Below, in pieces: positions 1 through 8,753 of a stretch of DNA of 64,000 bases; positions within the stretch are counted from its first letter, which is position 1; every line of letters begins with the position of its first letter. This DNA is from Desulfofundulus salinus. GTDB lineage: Bacteria; Bacillota; Desulfotomaculia; Desulfotomaculales; Desulfovirgulaceae. A program made the translations under genes and the position numbers. A model generated the notes under the pieces. It was not told where the DNA came from. It was given only the letters and a program-made list of their open reading frames with translations, and did no database searches. The DNA lies in the NCBI RefSeq assembly GCF_003627965.1, contig NZ_RBWE01000001.1, forward strand, positions 1,202,934-1,266,933, in the 5' to 3' direction.

Positions 1-760
1 GGGTGGCGGGAAATTGACGAACTGGGTGATTTGGAACGCCTGGTCCTGGTTCTCGAATATCTACCCGACGAGGAACTGATACAAAAGCTGGAGCGAGAAC
101 GCGGGCACGGCCGCAACGATTACCCGGTACGAGCGGTCTGGAACTCAATCCTGGCCGGGGTCGTATTTCAGCACACGTCTGTTGAGAGCCTGCGGCGGGA
201 ACTGAAGCGGAATGCCCAGTTGCGGGAACTATGTGGGTTTGATCCAGCTCGGGGCGAGGATGCCGTTCCACCATCTTATGTATACAGCCGCATGTTAGTA
301 AAGCTGATGCAGCACGCCGATGAAGTGGAAAAAATATTTACGCGGCTGGTGGATGAAATAAGTACCCTGTTACCGGATTTCGGGCGGGTGCTGGCCCTGG
401 ACAGCAAAGCTATTAACAGTCTGGCCCGGGGTAAAAAGCGGGATGAAGAAGAAAAGGGGAGACGCGGCTGGTGACCGGTAAGGAGAACATCGTTTACGAC
501 TACTGTGGTACGGTTTATTGCCACTGTCCCGAGACAAACAAGCGTCGCGAGATGGCTTTCGGGGGATTTGAAAAAGACCGGGAAACCTTGAAATATCGCT
601 GTCCTGCCCGGCACTACGGGGTGAAGTGCCGGGGAATGGAGCAGTGTTCCGCAACGGATGGAGTGCGTATAAGCTTGATATACCCGTGCCGTACAGGTTG
701 ACCACGGATAGTGACCTGCTGGGCAGACCACTTAGATGCTTTTTACAATGAAGACTGCAA
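1..760 (+). pseudogene. Decayed DDE transposase (IS1182-like)
   Basis: The reading frame is already open at base 1 (translation WREIDELGDLERL...), so the 5' end lies outside the window. The frame runs to a stop at 472-474, and homologous sequence resumes in another frame from about 471. The first part has the helical N-terminal region of IS1182-type transposases, ending near the first catalytic Asp (VLALDSKAI). The second part has the zinc-binding C-terminal region (YDYCGTVYCHC, YRCPARHYGVKC). From memory of the family, about 100 or more residues of the catalytic core are missing between them, and the C-terminal helix after about 690 is also lost. It is an internally deleted, frameshifted and inactive copy. 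The family name is from memory. Confidence 0.75.
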
Positions 761-1150
761 TCCAGATGTAGCAAATATTTTTAGAGCCAATTGCGCTGTC
801 CGGAAACAAACATAATAGAAAGAATATACCCGAGCTTAAGCATTTTCATGAATGGGTACAAAAACAAGCTCCAGGTATTGCTTAAGACCCCATTAATCGG
901 AAGGTAAGTTTCCAGTTCGCATCATGACATATGTGGGTTGATACTATACTTATCTTGGTATTCATGATTCAGGGTTAATTTACCACAAATGCCCCTTAGT
1001 TGTTATTTGCTACCAGCCGAAAACGTGAATTTCGTAGATGGCTCTACCTACAAATAAAAGTGTGTGACAAAAAATTTTTGTTCCGGAAGAAGGAAATTTC
1101 GGCTAACTGGCGAATGTAGTATATTGCTTAAGTTAAGTTAAGACAGTATA
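761..1150. other. Intergenic region, no gene recognised
   Basis: This AT-richer stretch between the transposase remnant and the first E-type RNA holds no convincing reading frame. It contains short TTAAG repeats at about 1127-1141. No terminal inverted repeat belonging to the upstream insertion sequence was recognised. Confidence 0.5.
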
Positions 1151-1281
1151 GGTGGCCGAAGCCACCCTGAAGTGCTTCACGGTTACGTGCAGGCAACGCT
1201 AAACTTCATAAAAGCCCTGGAGGATCAGGTAACCATGGAGGTTGCTTCCTTTCTAGTAAAGAAGGCTCCATGGTTTTTTAT
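1151..1281 (+). ncRNA. E-type structured leader RNA, copy 1
   Basis: A 6-bp hairpin with an NGAA-type tetraloop (GGTGGC/CGAA/GCCACC, 1151-1166) is followed by a junction region. A long hairpin then follows whose outer stem is AACCATGGAG/CTCCATGGTT (about 1231-1275), ending in a run of T. The same order of parts occurs at five other places in this window, so I treat it as one family. I could not match it to a riboswitch consensus I know. The distal hairpin with its U-run has the form of an intrinsic terminator, so control of downstream transcription is a reasonable inference. Confidence 0.6.
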
Positions 1282-1324
1282 TTGGCTTCTCGTAGATAAA
1301 TTAAGCTTTGAGGAGGCGAGGATA

Positions 1325-1447
1325 GTGCTGAAAAGGGTTCTGGAGAAAGGTTTGGAAGAGGCAATAACGAAAGAAGAAGCGCTGTATCTCTTTAGGGAGG
1401 TGCAAAGGTCTGAAGAGTTTTTAGAGCTCGCAAAAGTTGCTTCGTAA
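1325..1447 (+). CDS. Small hypothetical protein (about 40 aa)
   Basis: A GTG at 1325 sits 8-9 bases after an AGGAGG sequence (about 1311-1316), which makes it the best-supported start. The product is a short charged, probably helical peptide (ITKEEALYLFREVQ in its middle). The frame is open further upstream to 1172, but that part overlaps the E-type RNA, including its hairpin, so a longer protein is less likely. No family is recognised. It may be the decayed end of a longer gene or a real small protein under control of the leader RNA. Confidence 0.35.
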   Translation: MLKRVLEKGLEEAITKEEALYLFREVQRSEEFLELAKVAS

Positions 1448-1459
1448 GCGTAAAATAAA

Positions 1460-1482
1460 CCCCACCTTGCAATCAGGTGGGG
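1460..1482 (+). terminator. Terminator-like hairpin
   Basis: An 8-bp perfect stem, CCCCACCT/AGGTGGGG, lies just after the small reading frame. No U-run follows, so termination efficiency is doubtful. Confidence 0.4.
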
Positions 1483-1569
1483 ACATAATCTGGCTTATTT
1501 ATTAACCCTGCACACAGGGCCGTTGAGCTGGTCATTGGGCGGTATACGGCTCATGTAAACGGTAAACCG

Positions 1570-2682
1570 GTGGCCCTGGACATGCCGGGGAAGATAATAG
1601 ACGGCCGCACCCTGGTCCCCCTGCGCTTTATCGGCGAGTCGCTGGGCGCCAAGGTGGACTGGAACGAGACGAATCGCACAGTGATTATTGTTACCGGTAG
1701 CGGTAGTGCCGGTAGCGGGAGCGCTCCTGCGCCGCCAAAGCGGATCAGCATTAAAGATTCCCAGGGCCGCACGGTCCGCGTTCCCTGCCCGCCGCAGCGG
1801 ATCGTCTCGGTGAACTCCGACGTTACCGAACTCATCTGTGCCCTCGGGGAGGAAAAAAGAATTGTTGGCGTCGCGGATACCGCCGGCTTTCCGCCCGTGG
1901 TAAAAGGCAAAGCGAAGGTGGGCAAGGCATTCACTCCGAGCGTGGAGAAGATACTGGCGCTGAAACCAGATGTGGTCTTCGGCTACGGGAAGTTCTTGAA
2001 GCCGGAGATTATTGCCCAGATTGAGCGGGCGGGTGTACCCGTGGTGCTCCTCGACTGCTACAAGATCGAAACCATGGCGCGGGACATCCGCACCCTGGGG
2101 ACTATCCTCAACCGCCAGAAAGATGCAGCAGCGTACATTGCTTACTTTGAAAAATACCAGAAACTTTTTAGTGAGAGGACGAAAAACATCCCGCTTAACA
2201 AGCGGCCGCGGGTCTACCTCGAGGGCTATACGGATTATTCCGGCACTGGGCCTGGCTCCGGCGGCGCCCAGATGCTGGACTGCGTTGGGGGGAGGAACAT
2301 CTGCGCGGCGCTGCGGCTGCCCTACCCGAAGGTGAACTCGGAGTGGGTGGTGGCCCAGAACCCGCAGGTAATCATTAAGGCCTGTGCCAGCTCGATCCCC
2401 TCCGGTTACGGCGAAAAGCCGGACGCGATGGCCAAAAAACGCACCGAAATGATGCGCCGCCCCGGCTGGGGCAAGATCGACGCCGTGCGTCAGGGGAAAG
2501 TTTATATGCTTTCCAGCGAGATTTATACCGGTCCGCGGGCGATCGTCGGCCTGGCCTACTTCGCCAAATGGATTTACCCGGACCTCTTCCGGGACATCGA
2601 CCCGGAGGCGATTCACAAAGAGATGCTCAAGAAATTTCACGGCATAGAGCTTAAAGGGGCTTATGCTTATCCGGAAAAATAA
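1570..2682 (+). CDS. Fe3+/corrinoid-type solute-binding protein with partial stalk domain, 5'-truncated
   Basis: The C-terminal ~280 residues are a BtuF/FecB-type periplasmic-binding domain (PF01497-like; ISIKDSQGRTVRVPCPPQRI, then LKPDVVFGY), expected to bind a metal chelate or corrinoid outside the membrane. The N-terminal ~45 residues are the end of a copper-amine-oxidase-N stalk domain (DGRTLVPLRFIGESLG). The frame stays open upstream to 1489, and the stalk homology continues there (ELVIGRYTAHVNGKPVALD). No ATG, signal peptide or lipobox is found. The GTG at 1570 is only the first permitted start codon. The gene has probably lost its export signal by deletion and may be non-functional. 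The next gene is also a stalk-domain protein, so recombination between such genes is a plausible origin. Confidence 0.8.
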   Translation: MALDMPGKIIDGRTLVPLRFIGESLGAKVDWNETNRTVIIVTGSGSAGSGSAPAPPKRISIKDSQGRTVRVPCPPQRIVSVNSDVTELICALGEEKRIVGVADTAGFPPVVKGKAKVGKAFTPSVEKILALKPDVVFGYGKFLKPEIIAQIERAGVPVVLLDCYKIETMARDIRTLGTILNRQKDAAAYIAYFEKYQKLFSERTKNIPLNKRPRVYLEGYTDYSGTGPGSGGAQMLDCVGGRNICAALRLPYPKVNSEWVVAQNPQVIIKACASSIPSGYGEKPDAMAKKRTEMMRRPGWGKIDAVRQGKVYMLSSEIYTGPRAIVGLAYFAKWIYPDLFRDIDPEAIHKEMLKKFHGIELKGAYAYPEK

Positions 2683-2754
2683 TGCATCGCTGCTTCAGGT
2701 GTAATTACAATGCTTAATTAAATCTATTTAGCTGGAGGAGGGTTTTTCTTAACA

Positions 2755-5130
2755 ATGAAGCGGTCTCGTTTGATCCTGCTGATTTTTGCCGTGGCGTGCG
2801 TCCTGGTTTTAGCCTCAGCCGGTACCGCTTCTGCAGCCACCACAAACTCAGCACTCTGGTGCCCGAACGTGGTCGCGGACGGCACCGCTCAGCAGCTCGG
2901 CGGCCTTTACATCAGCGAGAGCAACGCCATGTCCATCAAGCCAGGCGACTGGGTGAGCATCACCCTGCCTTCCTTCACGGAACTCCAGAAAATTACCTTT
3001 AATTTCGTTAGCAGCAGTTCCTACTTCCCACAAAAAAAGGATGCGGTTAGCGTAACGTTTTCTGAAAACACCTACAGTGTAAGCTCGGCTGTTTACTCTT
3101 ACGGTGAGGAGGCCGCATTAATCGAAGACACATTAGGGAGCAAGATCTTGCTTCAGGCCGTAAGCAGGCAGAGCATTATCTTGAAAGTGAGTTCCGTGCC
3201 TTCTGAACGGCCTTCGACGAGAACCTTCAGAACCTACATCTACTTCGACGAGGTGGTTATCAAGCCGGTGGCGCCGGAGGAACTGGAATCCTCCGACATT
3301 AAAGTCACCCTCGATGCGCCCTCGACCGCCGGCTTCTCTTCCGGTTCGGTGACCATTGGCAAGATCCTCACGGGGGGCGGGAGCACGATTACCGCGGCCT
3401 CCCCGACGAACATCACCGAGGACGGCGGGGAGATCGCCCAGATCACCTTGAAGGAGGACTCGCCCGGGGCGCTGAAAGCGAATGAAGATGGCTTCCCCGG
3501 CGAAAATACGGTAAAGCTTGTCTTGAGCCCCGGCTTCACCTGGGACACCGTGACCCTCATCCCGCAGGGGGGCTTTGCACGCGGAAGTGTGGATAAAGAT
3601 TTCTTTACCGAGAGGGACGGCCGCAGCGCCCTCTACCTCAAGATCAGCAAGGAAAGTAGCGGCAGCCCCGGGCAGATTATCATCAAGGCTTCGGTTAAAG
3701 CTGACGAGTCCTTCACCACCGCCCGTGACGTGAAGGTCACCTACGGCGGCACCAACCCCGGTGTGGGCGGCGAGAGGATCGCCGAGGTGACGGTGGCGAA
3801 GTACCTGGTTTCCGGTTCGAGCGTGGCCGCCAAAAGCACCCTGGACGTGGTGGCCGGCCGGGCCAACCAGCAGATCGGGAACTTCACCATCGCCGAAGGG
3901 ATGCCGGGGGACCTGCCCAAAGGGAGACTGATCAGCCTTACTCTCCCCGAGGGGGCGAAGTGGAACCGGCCGCCCACCGTCACCCGCGAGGCGGGGAACG
4001 GTACTCTCAATGATACTCCCAGCATCCGCGATGACGGGCGGACGCTTGTTTACACCGTTAAAGATACTTCCACTTCGCGCACGACCTTCTGCTTCAAGAA
4101 CGCCACCGTCGATCTGGCGCTCGGTGCGCCTGAGGAACTGACCGTGACCGTGAAAGGCCCCGGCACCAGCGGTACCGTAACCGTGGCCCACGTCCAGGCG
4201 CCGGTTGCGGTTTCTGCCGCGGGCGGGACGGTCAGCATCGGGGTGCAGGAGCAGGCGGTAGGCGCGCTCACCATCCAGGAGAACGTGGTGGGGGCGCTGC
4301 GGGCCCGGGATGCAGCCGGCAACCGGGCGGTTGTGAAGCTCACCCTGCCTTCGGGAGTGCGTTTTGCCCGGACACCCGCCGTAAAGGTGACCGCGGGGGA
4401 CCTGGAACTCGATGCTGCCGGAATCAAGCTGGAGGATAACGACCGGACGCTCGTTATCCCGGTGAAGCTTTCCAGCGCCACACCCGTCGAAAAACAGCTG
4501 CCGGCCGGTGAGCAAGGTGAAGGGAGTTCCGGGGAGAGCGAGAGCACCGGTGAGGCGGTTGCCGAACAGGTGGGAAGTACAGTTACTGTGCAGGACATTT
4601 TCCTGACCCTGGACCGCACGGTACCGGCAGGCGATATCACCCTTGAAGTAAGTGGCAGCGCCCTTTCCGAAACCGGGGACCTGTTTTCTTCATCACTCAA
4701 CAAATTGACCTGTTTGCTGGCGCATTGCCTTACACCGGCACCGGTAGCGACAAAGGCAGAAGCGGTCTTCACCATTGGCAGCAAGAAGTACCGCATCGGC
4801 AGTGAGGAAAAGGAAATGGACGTGGAGCCTTACGTTAAGAACGGCCGCACCTATGCCCCGGTGAGATACCTTGCCCTGGCTGCCGGGCTGAATGACGAAA
4901 ACATCCTGTGGGACGGTTCAAATCAGACCGTAACCCTTCTGGCCGACAAGCGGGTGGTCCAGTTCAAGGTGGGGCAAAAGGCCTATCTCATCCAGGGTGT
5001 GCCCATCTCTATTGATGCAGCGCCGGAAATAGTCAACGGGCGGACAATGCTACCCTACCGCTTTGTGGCCCAGGCGCTGGGACTGCAGGCAGAGTGGAAT
5101 GCAGATGCCCGGCAGGTAATTATTCGTTAG
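2755..5130 (+). CDS. Exported stalk-domain (copper amine oxidase N-like) surface protein
   Basis: The 791-residue protein has a Sec signal peptide (MKRSRLILLIFAVACVLVLA, cleavage near ASA at about 27). A long beta-rich Thr/Ser/Val region follows. Two half-repeats of the copper-amine-oxidase N-terminal 'stalk' domain form the C-terminus (VKNGRTYAPVRYLALAAG about 700 and VNGRTMLPYRFVAQALG about 760). Such domains are common in surface proteins of anaerobic Firmicutes, where they are thought to act in cell-wall attachment or assembly. They are not oxidases. A strong RBS (GGAGGAGG) precedes the ATG. The function of the central region is unknown. The position between a truncated binding protein and an ABC ATPase suggests a cell-surface role in uptake, but this is inference. 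Confidence 0.8.
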   Translation: MKRSRLILLIFAVACVLVLASAGTASAATTNSALWCPNVVADGTAQQLGGLYISESNAMSIKPGDWVSITLPSFTELQKITFNFVSSSSYFPQKKDAVSVTFSENTYSVSSAVYSYGEEAALIEDTLGSKILLQAVSRQSIILKVSSVPSERPSTRTFRTYIYFDEVVIKPVAPEELESSDIKVTLDAPSTAGFSSGSVTIGKILTGGGSTITAASPTNITEDGGEIAQITLKEDSPGALKANEDGFPGENTVKLVLSPGFTWDTVTLIPQGGFARGSVDKDFFTERDGRSALYLKISKESSGSPGQIIIKASVKADESFTTARDVKVTYGGTNPGVGGERIAEVTVAKYLVSGSSVAAKSTLDVVAGRANQQIGNFTIAEGMPGDLPKGRLISLTLPEGAKWNRPPTVTREAGNGTLNDTPSIRDDGRTLVYTVKDTSTSRTTFCFKNATVDLALGAPEELTVTVKGPGTSGTVTVAHVQAPVAVSAAGGTVSIGVQEQAVGALTIQENVVGALRARDAAGNRAVVKLTLPSGVRFARTPAVKVTAGDLELDAAGIKLEDNDRTLVIPVKLSSATPVEKQLPAGEQGEGSSGESESTGEAVAEQVGSTVTVQDIFLTLDRTVPAGDITLEVSGSALSETGDLFSSSLNKLTCLLAHCLTPAPVATKAEAVFTIGSKKYRIGSEEKEMDVEPYVKNGRTYAPVRYLALAAGLNDENILWDGSNQTVTLLADKRVVQFKVGQKAYLIQGVPISIDAAPEIVNGRTMLPYRFVAQALGLQAEWNADARQVIIR

Positions 5131-5147
5131 TTCATTAAGTAAAGGTA

Positions 5148-5186
5148 GTACCGGGGGTGCTCCGTAAACCAGCGTACCCCCGGTAC
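5148..5186 (+). terminator. Strong intercistronic hairpin
   Basis: A perfect 11-bp stem, GTACCGGGGGT/ACCCCCGGTAC, closes a 17-nt loop between the stalk-domain gene and the ABC ATPase. It lacks a U-run, so it may be an attenuator or RNA-stability element rather than a full terminator. Confidence 0.5.
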
Positions 5187-5212
5187 TGTATCCGGGAGAG
5201 GAGGAAACCGGG

Positions 5213-6034
5213 GTGCGGCTTCAAGTTAAGGGCGTGTGTTTTTCCTACGGAAGCGTATCAGTTCTGGAAGATGTGACCTTTAAAGTACAGGCCGGCGAGA
5301 CATTGGGCATTATAGGGCCCAATGGTTCCGGCAAGAGTACCCTTTTGCGCTGCCTGGCCAGGGTGTTGAAGCCGCGTATGGGGACGGTTTTCCTGGACGG
5401 GAAAAACCTGGCCGCTCTTCGCGGCCGGGAGGTGGGCCGCTATTTGGGGTACGTGCCCCCACCGGGTACGGGGCAGGCTTTTCCGTGCACCGTACTGGAA
5501 ACGGTGCTGCAGGGACGCCGTCCCCACCTCACCTGGGGAGTTAGCCATGGCGACCTTGCTGCGGTAACCAGAGCGCTGGCATATTTGGGTTTAACCGACC
5601 TGGGGGAGAGGCAGCTCGGTGAACTTTCCAGCGGCCAGCGGCAGAAAGTGCTTATTGCCCGGGCTCTGGCCCAGGAACCCGAGGTTTTTCTGCTGGACGA
5701 ACCCACGGCGACCCTGGATATACGTTACCAGCTTGAGGTTCTGGCGCGGATGCGGGAACTTGCCACGGAACAGGGGCGGGTGGTGGTAATGGTACTTCAC
5801 GACCTCAATCTGGCCAGCCGCTTTAGCGATCGTATGTTGTTGCTGCATAACGGGCGTATTGTTGCCGCCGGTACTCCCAAAACGGTGCTTACGCCGGAGA
5901 ACATTCGTGTTGTATATGGGGTCGAAGCAGTGGTAACAGAGTCCAGGTGGGGCCTGCAGGTGACGCCGGTGGCGCCGCTGGATATGACCGGAACAAAGGG
6001 AACGGCAAAGGTAGTTCTGGCTGCTCAGGGATGA
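5213..6034 (+). CDS. ABC transporter ATPase, FecE/BtuD/HmuV type
   Basis: This 273-residue nucleotide-binding subunit has Walker A GPNGSGKST (about 36), a Q-loop region, signature LSSGQRQKV and Walker B VFLLDEPTATLD, followed by the H-loop VLHDLN. Members energise uptake of iron-siderophore, heme or corrinoid complexes. It starts at GTG 5213 after GGAGAGGAGG. No FecCD-type permease is found next to it. The only such permease in the window is btuC at 14 kb, and the nearest binding protein (1570-2682) is truncated. It may be the surviving part of a lost importer or may work with a distant permease. Confidence 0.85.
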   Translation: MRLQVKGVCFSYGSVSVLEDVTFKVQAGETLGIIGPNGSGKSTLLRCLARVLKPRMGTVFLDGKNLAALRGREVGRYLGYVPPPGTGQAFPCTVLETVLQGRRPHLTWGVSHGDLAAVTRALAYLGLTDLGERQLGELSSGQRQKVLIARALAQEPEVFLLDEPTATLDIRYQLEVLARMRELATEQGRVVVMVLHDLNLASRFSDRMLLLHNGRIVAAGTPKTVLTPENIRVVYGVEAVVTESRWGLQVTPVAPLDMTGTKGTAKVVLAAQG

Positions 6035-6136
6035 CGGTTGGTAAATTACTTTGAGAGGGGCGGAAGGGCGTGGAAGGAGCGGGAGAGGTTGAAAGGTGCC
6101 GGAGCCGATACCCGTGTACAGGAACAGCCGGCGGTA

Positions 6137-6988
6137 ATGATCGAACTGAAGGACGTGGTCAAAAACTACGGCCGTATAACGGCCGTAGCCGGCGTGAGTT
6201 TTCAGGTTTTGCAGGGGGAAATCTTTGGCCTTTTAGGCCCCAACGGGGCCGGCAAAACCACCACCATCCGCATGCTCACGACCCTGACCAGGCCTACCGC
6301 CGGAGAGCTATATGTGGCCGGTTACCCCGTGGCTACCTGCCCGGTGGAGGTTAAGAAGCGCATCGGCGTGGTGCCCCAGCAAAATAACCTGGAGCGGGAA
6401 TTAACCGGGCGGGAAAACCTTTTGCTCCATGCCCTGCTGCACAGGATGCCCCGGGTTGAGCGGGAGCGGCGCATTGAGGAGTTGCTGGATTATGTAGGCC
6501 TCTCTTCCCGGGCTGATGAACGGGTACAGCATTACTCGGGCGGTATGGCCCGCCGCCTGCTCATTGCCCGGGCCCTGCTGCATTGCCCGCCCATTCTCTT
6601 TCTGGATGAGCCGACCATTGGCCTGGACCCCCAGACCCGCCGCAAGATTTGGGATTTAATCCAGTTGATGAACCGGGACGGGATGACCGTACTATTGACA
6701 ACACATTATATCGAAGAGGCGGACAGCCTGTGTCACCGGGTGGGCATCATTGACCACGGCCGGCTTATCGCCCTGGGGACGCCGGCGGAATTAAAGGAGA
6801 GGCTGGGGAATTACTGCGTGGAATTCTTGAACGAACAGGGTACCGAGCGGCATTTCTTCGCCACCCGGAGCGAAGCAAAGGCGTATGCCCAGAGCAAAGA
6901 TTTTGATACGGTAGTCCGGCGTACCAACCTGGAGGATGTTTTTGTGGAGCTGACCGGCCGTGAAGCAAGGGAACTGGCTTCAGTCTAA
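6137..6988 (+). CDS. ABC-2 type exporter ATPase (DrrA/NatA-like)
   Basis: The ATPase has Walker A LLGPNGAGKTT, signature YSGGMARRL, Walker B ILFLDEPTIGLD and H-loop LLTTHYIEEAD. The C-terminal region, ending NLEDVFVELTGRE, is typical of DrrA-like subunits of drug or polyketide exporters. The frame is open from a TTG at 6038, but family similarity begins with MIELKDVVKNYG at ATG 6137, which I take as the start; the RBS is weak. Its 3' end overlaps the permease gene by 29 bases, which indicates coupled expression. It probably forms one exporter with the two permeases that follow. Confidence 0.85.
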   Translation: MIELKDVVKNYGRITAVAGVSFQVLQGEIFGLLGPNGAGKTTTIRMLTTLTRPTAGELYVAGYPVATCPVEVKKRIGVVPQQNNLERELTGRENLLLHALLHRMPRVERERRIEELLDYVGLSSRADERVQHYSGGMARRLLIARALLHCPPILFLDEPTIGLDPQTRRKIWDLIQLMNRDGMTVLLTTHYIEEADSLCHRVGIIDHGRLIALGTPAELKERLGNYCVEFLNEQGTERHFFATRSEAKAYAQSKDFDTVVRRTNLEDVFVELTGREARELASV

Positions 6989-7796
6989 AAAGTTATCTAC
7001 CGGTGAGGGTGCCCCCCTGGCCGGGGGCTCTTTCAGAGTCTGGTCGCCTTTAGCCCGTCTGGACTGGCTGCCCATTGTGCTGGCCATGGGGATGGTCTGG
7101 CGGCGGCGCTGGTGGCGCTTTCTCATCGGGGGATTGAACAGGCCGCTGATCATTCTGGTTATTTTTGCCTGGAACCTGGGCGATAAGACGGCTACCGCCA
7201 CCGGCAGTTATCTGGGTTTTCTGGTGCCCGGCCTGGTGGTCATGGCTGCAGTTTCGGCCAGCTATGCCGACCTGGTGAACTGGTTTACCCTGAGGCGTAC
7301 TTTTTACCGGGTGCTGGACGAGTACCTGCTAGCTCCCATTTCCAGAAGTTCGCTTTTAATCGGGCACGTGCTGGGTGCAGGGATCAAGGGATTTCTTACT
7401 TCCCTGGTGGTGTTCCTGACCGCGTCCCTGCTGATCAGGGGTTTCCAGTTTTCCATTCTCTGCTTTATTCAATTATTGATTATCTGCCTCACCTTTGCCT
7501 GCCTGGCGGTGGCTGTGGCCATGGTCGCCGGGGGTGATAAAGATACACTGATGTTTACCAACCTGATCGTGTTTCCGATGACCTTTTTCTGCGGCACCTT
7601 TTTTCCGGTGGAGCAACTGCCCGGCCCGCTGGAGTGCTTGAGCTGGGGCCTGCCCCTGACGACGGCAACATATAACCTGCGCGCTCTTGTCCTGACCGGT
7701 ACCGGTAAGCCGGGGTGGTTTTTCCAGAGCCTGGGCTGGCTGGCTGGTCTGTACCTGGTTGCTTACCTCTTAATGAAGTGGCGGCTGGAAGATTAA
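6960..7796 (+). CDS. ABC-2 type transporter permease
   Basis: About six hydrophobic segments and the ABC-2 membrane pattern are visible (FFCGTFFPVEQLPGPL, then LPLTTATYNLRALVLTG, the typical conserved C-terminal part). It starts at GTG 6960 inside the ATPase gene. With the ATPase at 6137 it would form an exporter. The substrate is not predictable. A 160-bp gap with a GC-rich hairpin (GCCCCGGC/GCCGGGGC, about 7846-7908) separates it from the second permease. Confidence 0.8.
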   Translation: MKQGNWLQSKKLSTGEGAPLAGGSFRVWSPLARLDWLPIVLAMGMVWRRRWWRFLIGGLNRPLIILVIFAWNLGDKTATATGSYLGFLVPGLVVMAAVSASYADLVNWFTLRRTFYRVLDEYLLAPISRSSLLIGHVLGAGIKGFLTSLVVFLTASLLIRGFQFSILCFIQLLIICLTFACLAVAVAMVAGGDKDTLMFTNLIVFPMTFFCGTFFPVEQLPGPLECLSWGLPLTTATYNLRALVLTGTGKPGWFFQSLGWLAGLYLVAYLLMKWRLED

Positions 7797-7959
7797 ATAG
7801 GGCAGCGGCTTTTACGGCCTGCTCGAATGCTGCTCTTTGAAGCTGCCCCGGCGGGTCCCTAAGGCGCGTGGTCGAGCGTGAGCCGGGGCAGGCTTAAGCT
7901 GGGGTAACCAGAACCCGGGGATATTCAAGCGCCGGTTTCTGTAGAGGATGTGATGTTGT

Positions 7960-8751
7960 TTGCGTGTTCCGGCAACCACGGGCGGGGTAAAGGCTCGCTG
8001 CTTTTTAACCCCATGGTACCCAATTATCTGGGAGGAAATGATCTACTGGCGGAGCAAGTTCTGGCTCTACCTGGCCACCTACATGCTCTCCCCCATGCTC
8101 TTTTTGCTCTCCTTTGGATTCGGGGTGGGGCGTCGGCTGCAGATGATCATGCCCGGAGGGATGAGCTATTTGGACTTTTTAGTGCCGGGCGTGGTGGCCC
8201 TGGCTTTGTTCAATAACGGGGTGACATCGGTAACGGTGCGCATGTTCTATACGCGCCTTTACTTCCAGAGTTTTGAAGCCTACCGTTTGGCCCCGGTGAG
8301 CAATTTTTCCATTTGCCTGGGCTACACCCTGGCCGGCGCCATGCGTGGCCTTTTAGCCGGTCTGATTGTTCTGATAATGGTGTTCCTGCTTGTCCCTGGT
8401 TTAAAGCTAAACTGGCCTTTTTTCGGGGCGATGCTGCTGGCTTCCCTTTGCTTCGGGACTTTTGGCGTGCTCATCGGCCTGTGCCTGCGCTCCTTTGACG
8501 ACCAGGCCCTGGTCAGTGAATTTATCCTGGTCCCCGTCACCTTTTTAAGTGGTACCCTGATCCCCGTGGAGCGCCTGCCCGGATTCTTACAGCACGTGGT
8601 ATGGTTTTTCCCCCTTACCCCGGCGGCAGAACTGTTGCGCACCACCCTGACCGGGAACGGATTCAACTGGTGGCTGGCGGCGGTGCTGGGAGGATGGAGT
8701 GTTGTTTTGTTTACCCTGGGCTGGCTCAGGCTGAAAATGCTGGATGGCTAA
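7960..8751 (+). CDS. ABC-2 type transporter permease (second subunit)
   Basis: This is a paralog of the preceding permease with the same ABC-2 topology (FLSGTLIPVERLPGFLQ, then FPLTPAAELLRTTLTG). The reading frame opens at TTG 7960. An in-frame ATG at 8041, just after GGGAGGAA, is another possible start, but it would cut into the first cytoplasmic segment, so the true N-terminus is uncertain. Two different permeases with one ATPase suggest a heterodimeric exporter. The gene is convergent with the minus-strand cassette that follows, with only a few bases between them. Confidence 0.8.
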   Translation: MRVPATTGGVKARCFLTPWYPIIWEEMIYWRSKFWLYLATYMLSPMLFLLSFGFGVGRRLQMIMPGGMSYLDFLVPGVVALALFNNGVTSVTVRMFYTRLYFQSFEAYRLAPVSNFSICLGYTLAGAMRGLLAGLIVLIMVFLLVPGLKLNWPFFGAMLLASLCFGTFGVLIGLCLRSFDDQALVSEFILVPVTFLSGTLIPVERLPGFLQHVVWFFPLTPAAELLRTTLTGNGFNWWLAAVLGGWSVVLFTLGWLRLKMLDG

Positions 8752-8753
8752 GA

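Noticed and set aside
1124-1152. TTGCTT-17-TATAGG as a promoter for E-type RNA 1
   Set aside because: The start point would fall inside the first hairpin of the RNA, so it cannot make the whole element; too weak to list.
1495-2640. Long minus-strand frame of 381 codons opposite the binding-protein gene
   Set aside because: It is the shadow of a GC-rich gene; the plus-strand frame has clear family motifs.
3133-4515. Long minus-strand frame of 460 codons opposite the stalk-domain gene
   Set aside because: Shadow frame with low-complexity Arg/Gly-rich content and no start signals.
7797-7959. Riboswitch between the two ABC-2 permease genes
   Set aside because: One GC-rich hairpin is visible but no recurring core or terminator; not enough to call an RNA element.
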